IMG/VR virus record: IMGVR_UViG_3300046170_000511
Location: 1-24,349 of that record
Reading direction: 5' to 3' (one strand)
DNA length: 24,349 nt
From: a virus
The notes under the pieces are model-generated. The model was not told the origin of the DNA. It worked only from the letters and a program-made list of their open reading frames with translations, and did no database searches. A program made the position numbers and the translations under genes. Of this stretch, positions 7,622 through 13,887 are shown piece by piece; the stretch's first letter is position 1, and every line of letters begins with the position of its first letter.

Positions 7622-8237
7622 TTTGTTTTATGTACAAAGCATCCCCCCATTCGTATTTAGTCATTGCTGTTGCAACTCGTTTAAATTCATACTTTTCTAA
7701 ATATTCATCTATTTGCGAAACCAACGCACAATCTTTATACAAAAAATTAGTATTTACTTCTGTGTAAATATATTTGACTGATCGCAAGCAATCACCGAAA
7801 CCTTTTAATGCTAAAAGTTCCGCGCCTTGGATATCGATATTAACAAAATCATAATCTTGAATGTTAATAGAGTTCTCTTTAATTAAAGTGTCGATTCTGC
7901 TTGATTTCACTTTTATGGTTTCAGTCACATGTATATGCGGATGATGGGTTTTGTGTAAATCCAGATCTAGTATTGAGCTAGATTCTCCATTATTAGTTAT
8001 ATTGAAATCGTAAATTTTATTATCTACATCTGAGACCGCACATCCAAAAACACTTTCCAGAGGAGATGTTAATGATTGATTGCGCTTAACAAGTTCAGGG
8101 TTGGCTTCGATCCATATAATGTCCTTAATGCCACTCGCTAGATAATCTTCGCGCTCTTCCATTTTGTGAGCGCCAATATGGATGATCCCTTTTGGCTTTC
8201 CGTATTTAGCTACTATATCTTTGAATTTTATTAACAT
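7614..8237 (-). CDS. FkbM-family SAM-dependent methyltransferase
   Basis: This 207-aa protein is complete. IIHIGAHKMEEREDYLASG (18-36) is motif I. IWIEANPE (41-48) holds the acidic residue at the end of strand 2 that binds the ribose of SAM. DFVNIDIQGAELLALKG (130-146) is the FkbM signature, IYTEVNTNFLY follows, and EWGDALYIK closes the fold. Family members O-methylate sugars or other small hydroxylated groups; in a glycan cluster, sugar O-methylation is likely (inference). The ATG overlaps the preceding GT25 gene by 7 nt and the stop overlaps the GT-B gene by 8 nt. A deletion-collapsed relative sits at 4920-5072. Confidence 0.88.
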   Translation of the reverse strand: MLIKFKDIVAKYGKPKGIIHIGAHKMEEREDYLASGIKDIIWIEANPELVKRNQSLTSPLESVFGCAVSDVDNKIYDFNITNNGESSSILDLDLHKTHHPHIHVTETIKVKSSRIDTLIKENSINIQDYDFVNIDIQGAELLALKGFGDCLRSVKYIYTEVNTNFLYKDCALVSQIDEYLEKYEFKRVATAMTKYEWGDALYIKQND

Positions 8238-8869
8238 TGGTAATTTACGAACCTTTTTTCTAAGTCACTATAATCTGCGCGCTGATAGCCGCATCTTTTT
8301 AATTGAAACCATTTATTATCTTGTGTTTGAAATTTCTTCCAGGCTTGATCGTATGCAAATAAGGAATGACAACCTTCTTTGGAGAGTTGCTCGATAGACT
8401 CTTTGATGTGAGTTATAATTTTTTTTGCAAAATTAATTTTTATAATATAAGCGGATGCAGTCTGAGAATTGTCGCAAAAGTAAACTAAACCTGAGTCATC
8501 GAGTTGGATGGCTGGTTTTATATTATTATAGCTTATTTGACATAAGTTAAAATCTGCAAAGTTTTCAGTGAAATAATTCCACCTGGAATTAAATTCAAAA
8601 GAATCTACCAAAGGATAAAAGTCGTCTTCTAAAATTAATACATAATTATAGTTTTTTGCTATAGCCTCTTCGAGCACTCCTAGATGAGACTTTGCGCAAC
8701 CAACACTCCTCGAAGAGAGAGTTTTTTCGTGCGAAGTATTTACTCCAGAAAATCTAGTATACTCTTCCTTAGAGAAACCGAAAAAAGGCATTACCTTATC
8801 TTTCATCACTTGATTCCTATCAGTTCTGTGATCAAGATTTATATAATAACAATGGTTTATAAGTTTCAT
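8231..8869 (-). CDS. GT25-family glycosyltransferase
   Basis: This 212-aa protein matches GT25 (LPS-type beta-galactosyltransferases and collagen galactosyltransferase relatives). CYYINLDHRTDRNQVM (7-22) is the family opening. GCAKSHLGVLEEAI (57-70) is the conserved GC-x-SH block, and VLILEDDF (77-84) carries the acidic EDD metal/donor site. The C-terminal SLFAYDQAW has the late Asp usually conserved. Members use UDP-galactose or UDP-glucose and act in the cytosol on lipooligosaccharide. The gene starts 1 nt after the stop of the GT31-like gene. Its ATG lies behind GGGTAAC, not a convincing ribosome-binding site, so coupling probably drives translation. Confidence 0.87.
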   Translation of the reverse strand: MKLINHCYYINLDHRTDRNQVMKDKVMPFFGFSKEEYTRFSGVNTSHEKTLSSRSVGCAKSHLGVLEEAIAKNYNYVLILEDDFYPLVDSFEFNSRWNYFTENFADFNLCQISYNNIKPAIQLDDSGLVYFCDNSQTASAYIIKINFAKKIITHIKESIEQLSKEGCHSLFAYDQAWKKFQTQDNKWFQLKRCGYQRADYSDLEKRFVNYQC

Positions 8870-8870
8870 G

Positions 8871-9527
8871 TTACCCTATTAAAGCTGAGGCGACAGCCAT
8901 GTCCTCGCAGCCCCCCATTAAGTTTTTAAATTTTTGAAATAATTTTTTTTGAGCAATAACTTTTTGTATAGATTTTTGCCCTAAACAATAACAACCACCA
9001 GCCCAATAGTTCGTAGCCCATTTGCTTTCTCCTATTTCAGAGATTAAAACTTCTGGCATAACAAAGAGTTTTTTTGATGAAGCCCAATTTCTAAATTGTT
9101 CGACAGTATTTCCTTGAATTGGAGTCAACCCATTATATTCACCAAAAACTCCTTCGTTATAAAATTTTTTCAAAAAATACTCAAAAGAAAACAACATGCT
9201 AGTTTTATTATGGCGATTTTTAATTATATTACTATCTATTTTAAGTAAATGATCAAAATCAAAGAGTTTGCTGCATGCATCTATCATGTTATATGTTTTC
9301 ATACATAGATTATCGTAAGATTCTTCAGTTTTTAAAGTTAAAATATTATTTTTAAAAGAATACTCTTCTTTGATTGAGGGATCTGCCAGAACTTCAATAA
9401 TTTCAAAATTATCTCTAGAAGACACATCTTTAAACCAATCCGTGTCCTTTAATTCTGCGACAGATTCAGCGTCTTGTGCGCAAGTATAAATGCACACTAA
9501 TATTTTACTTGTGGATAAAGTAGACAT
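8871..9527 (-). CDS. GT31-like glycosyltransferase, possibly C-terminally short
   Basis: From the ATG at 9527 this gives 218 aa. The frame is open further upstream, but only to a GTG at 9656 that would overlap the preceding gene by 152 nt. The ATG at 9527 is preceded by AAAGAGAAG and overlaps by only 23 nt, so it is preferred; an ATG at 9539 is the alternative. The protein has features of Galactosyl_T/GT31: ESYDNLCMKTYNMI, then LLKIDSNI at the DxD position (here DSN, so degenerate), YWAGGCYCLGQKSIQKV (the family's GGGY..S block), and EDMAVASAL at the EDV catalytic-base motif. The protein ends two residues after this block, whereas typical members continue. Probable role: transfer of a hexose to a glycan. 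The degenerate metal site and short end lower confidence in activity. Confidence 0.65.
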   Translation of the reverse strand: MSTLSTSKILVCIYTCAQDAESVAELKDTDWFKDVSSRDNFEIIEVLADPSIKEEYSFKNNILTLKTEESYDNLCMKTYNMIDACSKLFDFDHLLKIDSNIIKNRHNKTSMLFSFEYFLKKFYNEGVFGEYNGLTPIQGNTVEQFRNWASSKKLFVMPEVLISEIGESKWATNYWAGGCYCLGQKSIQKVIAQKKLFQKFKNLMGGCEDMAVASALIG

Positions 9528-10260
9528 CTTCTCTTTCATTTTGGTATTGTTTAAATTCACTACAAACAGGTTCGCCCATAATAAAATTTTTATCTTTAAA
9601 TTGTGATCTAAGTAAATACTGGCAAAGCCACATATCTGAATTAAATTCTGGAACACCCATAGATTCCCTAACCTCTACAAATTTAGAATAAAAGTTAGAC
9701 ATGTCTTCATGAGTTCCGCCAACTACTCCCATATTAATTAAATCCCACGAATCAATGTTTAGCATAAACATCATTTTATCCTCGAAATTAAATTTGTCAT
9801 GAACATTTAAATAATCGCCAAAATGCTTAAGCTTAATGCTGTCTTTACATGCGAAGTAAGATATGTCGGGATGATCCTTGATTAAGTTCACTGGGTTCTT
9901 TACAACCTTTACATCTGAAGCATCAGCATGAAAAACGTAATTAAATTTATTCTCTTTTAAAAAATCATTGAAACAAAAAAACCGATAATCATTATTTGAG
10001 TATTCGAAGTCTCCTACTTTTATAAATTTTATATCTTCTGTTGTATATTGCTCAACAAAAGCGTCAGAAAGATTATCGTGAAATATAAAACCTTTTAATT
10101 TTAATTTATCAACTGATTCATACCAAGGTTTAATGTATTCAATTTCATTGTTCTGCACTTTACCATCCGCAGCCCTTCCTACGACATAAGCATCAGTTGG
10201 GCTATTTGGGTGTTTCTTTTTAGAAAAATAAGAAGTTAGAATAGCTATTGAATCTGACAT
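9505..10260 (-). CDS. GT-A-fold glycosyltransferase-like protein, first gene of the glycan operon
   Basis: This 251-aa protein has an N-terminal strand and donor loop (IAILTSYFSKKKHPNS, 5-20). FHADASDVKVVKNP (110-123) is a DxxD acidic motif where GT-A enzymes bind metal and nucleotide. NMGVVGG (176-182) is the usual acceptor-loop block, and the C-terminus ends YFIHK, reminiscent of the His-Lys ending of metal-dependent galactosyltransferases. It most resembles phage and bacterial proteins annotated only as glycosyltransferase-like. It is the promoter-proximal gene of the sugar cluster, lying 36 nt downstream of the terminator of the previous operon. TATAAT lies 6 nt before the ATG. Family-level identity is uncertain; the GT-A assignment is by motif pattern. 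Confidence 0.62.
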   Translation of the reverse strand: MSDSIAILTSYFSKKKHPNSPTDAYVVGRAADGKVQNNEIEYIKPWYESVDKLKLKGFIFHDNLSDAFVEQYTTEDIKFIKVGDFEYSNNDYRFFCFNDFLKENKFNYVFHADASDVKVVKNPVNLIKDHPDISYFACKDSIKLKHFGDYLNVHDKFNFEDKMMFMLNIDSWDLINMGVVGGTHEDMSNFYSKFVEVRESMGVPEFNSDMWLCQYLLRSQFKDKNFIMGEPVCSEFKQYQNEREDVYFIHK

Positions 10261-10266
10261 TATATT

Positions 10267-10272
10267 ATTATA
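10267..10272 (-). promoter_or_regulatory. Possible -10 box of the glycan operon
   Basis: TATAAT on the minus strand lies 6 nt before the ATG at 10260, the same geometry as the two strong promoters at 13846-13874 and 16369-16397. There is no good -35 at 16-18 bp; the hexamers there read like ATGGAT and overlap the end of the terminator region. It may need an activator or phage sigma factor, or be chance in AT-rich DNA. Confidence 0.3.
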
Positions 10273-10295
10273 TATTAACTTAGATAAAAATCCAT

Positions 10296-10319
10296 GAAAA
10301 AGGGGCGCAAAGCGCCCCT
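10296..10319 (-). terminator. Rho-independent terminator of the 16361-10347 operon
   Basis: On the minus strand an 8-bp stem (AGGGGCGC / GCGCCCCT, 10301-10319) with a TTT loop is followed directly by a T-run (10296-10300). On the plus strand the downstream bases are AAATT, so it works for leftward transcription only. It lies 27 nt after the stop of the holin-like gene and 36 nt before the start of the glycan operon. It is by far the most G+C-rich element in the intergenic DNA. Confidence 0.92.
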
Positions 10320-10346
10320 AAATTAAACTCAATAAAGAGTTAGTTG

Positions 10347-10589
10347 TTACTTATCAGGACTTGTAGATTTCTGGAATAAGGCAACAATTAGCAAAAGTGT
10401 AATAACTCCTGCAAGACTTGCGCCTTGTCCTACAAATCCAGTAACTACTTCTTGAAGGTTTCCAATTACATCAATTGGAGCTCCAGTACCGAATACAACT
10501 TGAGCGACAACAAGAAGCCCAATTAGCGTTAATAACAAGCTAGTGACTCCACCAGCATAAGTTTTGATTATTTCTAACGTATTTTTCAT
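10347..10589 (-). CDS. Small two-TM membrane protein (holin-like)
   Basis: This 80-aa protein has two clear hydrophobic segments, about residues 13-33 (GGVTSLLLTLIGLLVVAQVV) and about 52-73 (FVGQGASLAGVITLLLIVAL). They are separated by a short loop, with a charged N-terminus and a Lys/Asp C-terminus. This size and two-TM layout fit class II holins, which form lesions in the inner membrane for lysis, but no endolysin or spanin was recognised beside it, so the role is unproven. It is the last gene of its operon, right before the terminator, and starts 6 nt after the stop of the outer-membrane protein gene. Other possibilities are a small envelope protein or a virion membrane protein. No Shine-Dalgarno is visible upstream. 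Confidence 0.75.
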   Translation of the reverse strand: MKNTLEIIKTYAGGVTSLLLTLIGLLVVAQVVFGTGAPIDVIGNLQEVVTGFVGQGASLAGVITLLLIVALFQKSTSPDK

Positions 10590-10594
10590 AATAA

Positions 10595-11248
10595 TTAAAA
10601 TTTAACAGTTAAAGCAGTTCCGAACACAAATTCGCGCTCATCCAAGTCATCTGCATCTACATAATCTACTCCGACAGAGAGTTCTGCATTTTCCGAAATA
10701 CTTTTGGAGATGTCAGCTCCAGCGGCATAATATGTTCGATCTGTACTGTTTGTTAAATCTGTATTACCAACTGCGGCTGACAAGTCGAGAGAGGCAATCG
10801 ACAGATCGAAAGAATGACCTACTCCTAGCTCTACAGTATACAAAGACTCATCAAAGTCTCTATAGACTGAAACAGATGGATTTAGCGCTACATTTGAAGA
10901 GACTCTAACCTGAAATTCAGAGAGAGCATCTCCAGGGCGATCTTCGAAATGATTTACTCCAGCATAAACAGATAGCAAGCCGTCCGAGAAAGATTTGCCT
11001 ACTCCTGCTCCAAGATTATAACTATCTACTCCTGTATCAACAGATTGGTTCGTGCAAGCATGAGCGCTTAAATCCACACCTCCAAGCGCTGAACCAAGTT
11101 TTACGGAAGATTGAACTGATTGTTCTGCCTTTTGAGCTCCTCTGTAAAAGAAGTCAGATGCGTAACCTACTTTCGCAGAGTTGCCAGAAAAGGCGGCGTT
11201 AGTTGTAAGCCCTAAGGCTAGTAATAATGATACGATTTTTGTTTTCAT
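10595..11248 (-). CDS. Outer-membrane beta-barrel protein (TIGR02001-like)
   Basis: This 217-aa protein has a clear Sec signal peptide: MKTKIVSLLLALGLTTNAAFS (1-21), with cleavage probably after Ala or Ser around 19-21. The mature part alternates hydrophobic and polar residues in beta-strands and ends in LTVKF, the terminal Phe that the BAM machinery recognises. KVGYASDFFYRGAQKAEQSV resembles the start of the TIGR02001 family of bacterial outer-membrane proteins (function unknown). A phage-encoded outer-membrane protein could change host permeability or block receptor use by competing phages (inference). Upstream of the ATG is TATAAAAAATATATG, AT-rich with no Shine-Dalgarno. It is the gene before the holin-like protein. 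Confidence 0.82.
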   Translation of the reverse strand: MKTKIVSLLLALGLTTNAAFSGNSAKVGYASDFFYRGAQKAEQSVQSSVKLGSALGGVDLSAHACTNQSVDTGVDSYNLGAGVGKSFSDGLLSVYAGVNHFEDRPGDALSEFQVRVSSNVALNPSVSVYRDFDESLYTVELGVGHSFDLSIASLDLSAAVGNTDLTNSTDRTYYAAGADISKSISENAELSVGVDYVDADDLDEREFVFGTALTVKF

Positions 11249-11267
11249 ATATTTTTTATAATTAAAT

Positions 11268-11813
11268 TTATTTTATTCTAATTTCTTTCCAGCCTACTTT
11301 TTTGTCTTTGATTAAATCCCTTACTCTTCTTTGATTATTGTTTAATTGACTGTTTCCGCTTTTTACTTCTATAAAGGTAATTTCTTCTTCGCCGAATGAT
11401 ATATAATCTATGGGTTTTCCTAAAAATGTACAAGCTTCTGGATCGAATTCAAATTGATCGAGGAAAGGAGCTAGAGTTTCTGCGATATGGCCAAGCCTTA
11501 CTTCGCTACTCTTTTTTTGTGATGTGACTTTCTTTTTTGCTTCTTTTTCTTTAGCTAATTGTATTTCTAAATCATTTAAAGTTAAAACTATACCTTTCTC
11601 TTTTTTATCTAATTCAATTTTTCGTTCTTGAATAATTTCTTGTTCACGTTTTAATGATGCGTTAAGTTCAGATATTGTTGTATTTAATTGATCCTCTCTA
11701 GTTTTTAATAATTTATTTTCAGATGATAATAAACTGACGTTGTTTTTATATTGAGATTGAAAGTATAAACTTGCTATTAGTATAATTATAGATATAAAAG
11801 CGATAATTTCCAT
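11268..11813 (-). CDS. Membrane-anchored Holliday-junction-resolvase-like endonuclease (Endonuc_Holl-like)
   Basis: This 181-aa protein has an N-terminal transmembrane segment (MEIIAFISIIILIASLYF, 1-18). A Lys/Glu-rich coiled coil covers about 25-105, and a compact nuclease domain covers about 105-181. The nuclease part matches the Pfam Endonuc_Holl family (related to archaeal Holliday junction resolvases): APFLDQFEFDPEACTFLG, then PIDYISF with Asp136, then FIEVKSG with Glu149 and Lys151, a standard PD-(D/E)xK core. The C-terminal RVRDLIKDKKVGWKEIRIK matches the family end. It should cut branched or damaged DNA at the membrane. The TM-plus-coiled-coil layout is seen in cellular members too. 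It starts 7 nt after the stop of the upstream gene. Confidence 0.82.
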   Translation of the reverse strand: MEIIAFISIIILIASLYFQSQYKNNVSLLSSENKLLKTREDQLNTTISELNASLKREQEIIQERKIELDKKEKGIVLTLNDLEIQLAKEKEAKKKVTSQKKSSEVRLGHIAETLAPFLDQFEFDPEACTFLGKPIDYISFGEEEITFIEVKSGNSQLNNNQRRVRDLIKDKKVGWKEIRIK

Positions 11814-11820
11814 ATTTTTT

Positions 11821-12363
11821 TTAGTTTGATCTTAGAAAGAGAGTTAAATCTCTGTCTTTTCCTAGAATATTAACCTCATTTTTGAGCTCACACTCTACCT
11901 CTAAATAACCTTTTTTAACTAGAGTATGACACATTCTTAATGATTGAACATTATCATTAACGACAAAAGCTCTTAATTTTTTGCATTGAAAAATTTCTCT
12001 GAATTTATCCACTAAATAAAAATATGTAGGCACAGCTCTAATAAATTCTATTCCGTTAATGCCTGAGTTTGGGGGATTAAATACATCTAATGTCCACGCA
12101 TTGTTGAAGTCTTGAGGTTTATTGAATAACCAATACATTTTATTATTGTTTTTGCTGAAGCTGAAACCTTTTGTTGTGAAAGATTTTAATTTAAAAAATA
12201 ATTCTCCATCAGTCTGATCCCAAAACATAAGCTTTCTGGATTCTTTGTCTAGGTCTCTTAAATCTTTTAAGAAATTATCTACCCACAATGTTGATGGGGA
12301 GATTTTAAATCCTTTATGCTGATATGTTTTTTGAGAATTTGACGGATCAAATTCGCCAATCAC
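11821..12363 (-). CDS. Unknown phage protein, possibly GNAT-fold
   Basis: This 180-aa protein starts at a GTG whose first bases overlap the stop of the 62-aa gene (GTGA); the next Met is residue 46, so the GTG is accepted. No family is recognised with certainty. A possible acetyltransferase (GNAT) look comes from the C-terminal half: LRAFVVNDNVQSLRMCHTLV with KKGYLEVECE is like the N-x-x-S-x-x-x-h-x-x-h-G-F motif of GNATs, and some phage internal virion proteins carry such a fold. The acetyl-CoA-binding R/Q-x-x-G-x-G/A loop is not visible. No signal peptide or TM segment. Neighbours are the small 62-aa protein and the membrane nuclease. Confidence 0.6.
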   Translation of the reverse strand: MIGEFDPSNSQKTYQHKGFKISPSTLWVDNFLKDLRDLDKESRKLMFWDQTDGELFFKLKSFTTKGFSFSKNNNKMYWLFNKPQDFNNAWTLDVFNPPNSGINGIEFIRAVPTYFYLVDKFREIFQCKKLRAFVVNDNVQSLRMCHTLVKKGYLEVECELKNEVNILGKDRDLTLFLRSN

Positions 12364-12548
12364 TTAATTAAATGAGGCTTTTCAGTTTCTACTACTTCTA
12401 CTTTATTCCTGTCTTTATCTTTCCATTTTTTTAAAGTAGTTATAAGAGAATCTGCTCTCTTAAGCGCTCTGTCTTTAGTCCAATAGTCTTTCTCTTCTAC
12501 TCTACGACCATTTCGTGTTACAACATAGAATTTATCTTGATTATTCAT
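12360..12548 (-). CDS. Small hypothetical phage protein
   Basis: This 62-aa basic protein (FYVVTRNGRRVEEKDYWTKDRA at its N-terminus, Lys-rich C-terminus) is not assignable to a function. The pattern 'Y-V-V-T-R-N-G-R-R-V ... K-D-x-A-x-x-x-A' occurs in small phage accessory proteins. The frame is supported by its setting: its ATG overlaps the stop of the newly noted 57-aa membrane protein by 8 nt, and its stop overlaps the GTG of the next gene by 4 nt. Confidence 0.7.
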   Translation of the reverse strand: MNNQDKFYVVTRNGRRVEEKDYWTKDRALKRADSLITTLKKWKDKDRNKVEVVETEKPHLIK

Positions 12549-12714
12549 ATAGTTTTGATTTGATTATTTTTAATAAGTTTGATGATTGTAGCTGTTTATT
12601 CCTAAAGTAAACACTCACTGGTAATGATATTGCTAATCCAATAGTAATAATTAATACAATAGTTCCAAAAAAATGCCACACATTAAAAAGCGCGACTTCT
12701 AATAAATTACTCAT
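12541..12714 (-). CDS. Small single-TM membrane protein
   Basis: This 57-aa frame begins MSNLLEVALFNVWHFF. It continues with a strongly hydrophobic span (about 15-34, including GTIVLIITIGLAISLPVSV) and ends in a basic tail (FRNKQLQSSNLLKIIKSK). The positive-inside rule suggests a cytoplasmic C-terminus. Its ATG overlaps the stop of the 160-aa gene (ATGAGTAA, 8 nt) and its stop overlaps the ATG of the 62-aa gene by 8 nt, so it exactly fills what would otherwise be a 158-nt hole in a gene-dense operon. No homology is recognised. Candidates are a lysis accessory protein or a membrane-active host-takeover peptide. Confidence 0.7.
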   Translation of the reverse strand: MSNLLEVALFNVWHFFGTIVLIITIGLAISLPVSVYFRNKQLQSSNLLKIIKSKLYE

Positions 12715-13189
12715 ATTTTTTCCAAACTTGTACAGATTTTAATTTTAATAAATCATGCGTTTTGATTTGAGTCAAAGTTTCTTTTGTCTGAGGTCTTCTG
12801 AAGACTCTATATTTAGCCTTCCAAGGTTGATCTACGAAAGGGAGATCAAAGCGAGCTACATTTGTTCTCTGTAAAAATTCGGCAAGCTCAGATCTATTTA
12901 CTAGAATAAAAGAGTCTGCTGTTTCGAAAGCGATAAATTTCGCCCTACCATAAACCCATCCTTTTCTGCCATGCTTGTCTGCAAATTCAATCCAAATCCA
13001 TTTATCAAAAGATTTATTTTTAAAACGTTTTTTAGTTTTTAAATCTACCTCAATATCTTTATGGGTCGGCGTTTGAAATAGAAATTGCACATTTTCTTTT
13101 TTTAAAGAAGTGGTGGCTCTTTTAGGTCTATATCCTTTTTTTTCTGCTAAATCTTGAAACACGGAGAATGGGGTTGGGTTTTTATCCAT
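12707..13189 (-). CDS. Unknown phage protein, possibly nuclease-like
   Basis: This 160-aa basic protein has a distinctive centre: DIEVDLKTKKRF followed by KWIWIEFADKHGRKGW and VYGRAKFIAFET. The combination of 'Asp/Glu-rich strand, W-x-W-I-E, G-x-x-G-W-x-x-G-x-A, I-A-F' occurs in phage proteins that I associate with a restriction-endonuclease-like fold, but I cannot confirm the PD-(D/E)xK lysine. No TM or signal. The start lies 1 nt after the stop of the lipoprotein gene and its end overlaps the small membrane gene. Alternatives include a DNA-binding or host-factor-binding protein. Confidence 0.6.
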   Translation of the reverse strand: MDKNPTPFSVFQDLAEKKGYRPKRATTSLKKENVQFLFQTPTHKDIEVDLKTKKRFKNKSFDKWIWIEFADKHGRKGWVYGRAKFIAFETADSFILVNRSELAEFLQRTNVARFDLPFVDQPWKAKYRVFRRPQTKETLTQIKTHDLLKLKSVQVWKKYE

Positions 13190-13190
13190 A

Positions 13191-13610
13191 TCAAAGGCCT
13201 AGTAAAAATCGTTTTTTATGATTTTGTTGAAAGCCTGAAGGATCTTTTATGTTTGAGTTAATATAATCAATTATATTCATTGATTGAGATTTTTCAATAT
13301 TTTCGACATCGAAAGTTACATAATTTTCGACATACTGTTCTTCGGCATAATCATATTCATATATGTGTGGGGGCTGATCCCACTTGTTGATCATTTTAAG
13401 TCTGCTACCACTGACTAAAGGCATGTGATAAAGCTTTACTCGCACAGGGACCGACTCTTTAAGAGCGTCTCCAGCTTCTCCAATTTCTCTGATGATCGGC
13501 GGGTCGAATTCTCTGACGAGTTCATTATTTTGCCCTTTATGGATTTTTGTGATTGAACTGGAGCAGCCAATTGAATAAAAAAAGATTGTTGCAAGTAAAA
13601 TTTTAGACAT
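13191..13610 (-). CDS. Putative phage lipoprotein
   Basis: This 139-aa protein has a short signal sequence MSKILLATIFFYSIGCSSS: one Lys, a hydrophobic core and a lipobox-like SIGC with Cys16 as the acylated residue. The -3 residue is Ser rather than the usual Leu, so it is slightly atypical, but the CSSS that follows is common for lipoproteins. The mature region is unfamiliar, with acidic and aromatic residues (YEYDYAEEQY). Phage lipoproteins often exclude superinfecting phages by masking receptors (for example T5 Llp); a similar role here is inference. A GTGTAA-CAAATACTT motif lies 3 nt before the ATG. Confidence 0.7.
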   Translation of the reverse strand: MSKILLATIFFYSIGCSSSITKIHKGQNNELVREFDPPIIREIGEAGDALKESVPVRVKLYHMPLVSGSRLKMINKWDQPPHIYEYDYAEEQYVENYVTFDVENIEKSQSMNIIDYINSNIKDPSGFQQNHKKRFLLGL

Positions 13611-13613
13611 TGT

Positions 13614-13629
13614 AAGTATTTGTTACACA
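13614..13629 (-). promoter_or_regulatory. Start-proximal AT-rich motif (variant copy)
   Basis: Minus strand TGTGTAACAAATACTT ends 3 nt before the lipoprotein ATG. It is a variant of the AGTGTAAATACTT element at 16043-16055 and 17538-17550, with three extra bases between GTGTAA and AATACTT. Probably a phage promoter -10 region; a role in translation initiation is the alternative. Confidence 0.35.
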
Positions 13630-13633
13630 ATTA

Positions 13634-13837
13634 TTAAAGCTTTTTTTGAGTGTACTTTTCGATTTGTTCTTTAGTATAGATATCAAAACCTAATTGTTCT
13701 AGCCACGACTTATGAACAGGAACCAAAGTTTCGGCGCCAACAAATTTACCTAAGTCTTTATAAGTTAAATGAGTGAAAGATGTAGAGCCTTTTTTTCTTC
13801 CTCTTTTAGTAGAGTTTGAGTTGTTTTCAATTTTCAT
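13634..13837 (-). CDS. Small basic phage protein with AT-hook-like motif
   Basis: This 67-aa protein has a basic N-terminal KRGRKKGST (11-19), close to the R-G-R-P core of AT-hooks. FTHLTYKDLGKFVG and a helix-forming stretch with TLVPVHKSWLEQLGF follow. Similar 'RGRKKGSTSF' proteins occur in marine phages, generally without known function; DNA binding is the natural guess. It is the first gene after a consensus sigma70 promoter, whose -10 box ends 8 nt before the ATG, so its message should be leaderless or nearly so. Strong promoter plus small basic protein suggests an early regulatory product (inference). Confidence 0.72.
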   Translation of the reverse strand: MKIENNSNSTKRGRKKGSTSFTHLTYKDLGKFVGAETLVPVHKSWLEQLGFDIYTKEQIEKYTQKKL

Positions 13838-13845
13838 ATATATAG

Positions 13846-13874
13846 ATTATATTTTAAAAGTATTAAAATGTCAA
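13846..13874 (-). promoter_or_regulatory. Consensus sigma70 promoter, leaderless geometry
   Basis: Minus strand: TTGACA at 13869-13874, a 17-bp spacer, then TATAAT at 13846-13851; both boxes match the consensus in all six positions. Only 8 nt separate the -10 from the ATG at 13837, so the start site falls at or within 1-2 nt of the codon. It sits in the short gap between the 343-aa gene and the 67-aa gene, and should drive the 13837-10347 gene set. Confidence 0.85.
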
Positions 13875-13887
13875 TAAAAAAATAATT

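Noticed and set aside
9528-9656. N-terminal extension of the GT31-like gene
   Set aside because: It would begin with GTG and overlap the preceding gene by 152 nt; the extra residues match nothing in the family, and a closer ATG exists.
13436-13630. 64-aa minus-strand frame overlapping the lipoprotein
   Set aside because: It overlaps the signal-peptide-bearing gene in another frame and has no recognisable features or start signal.
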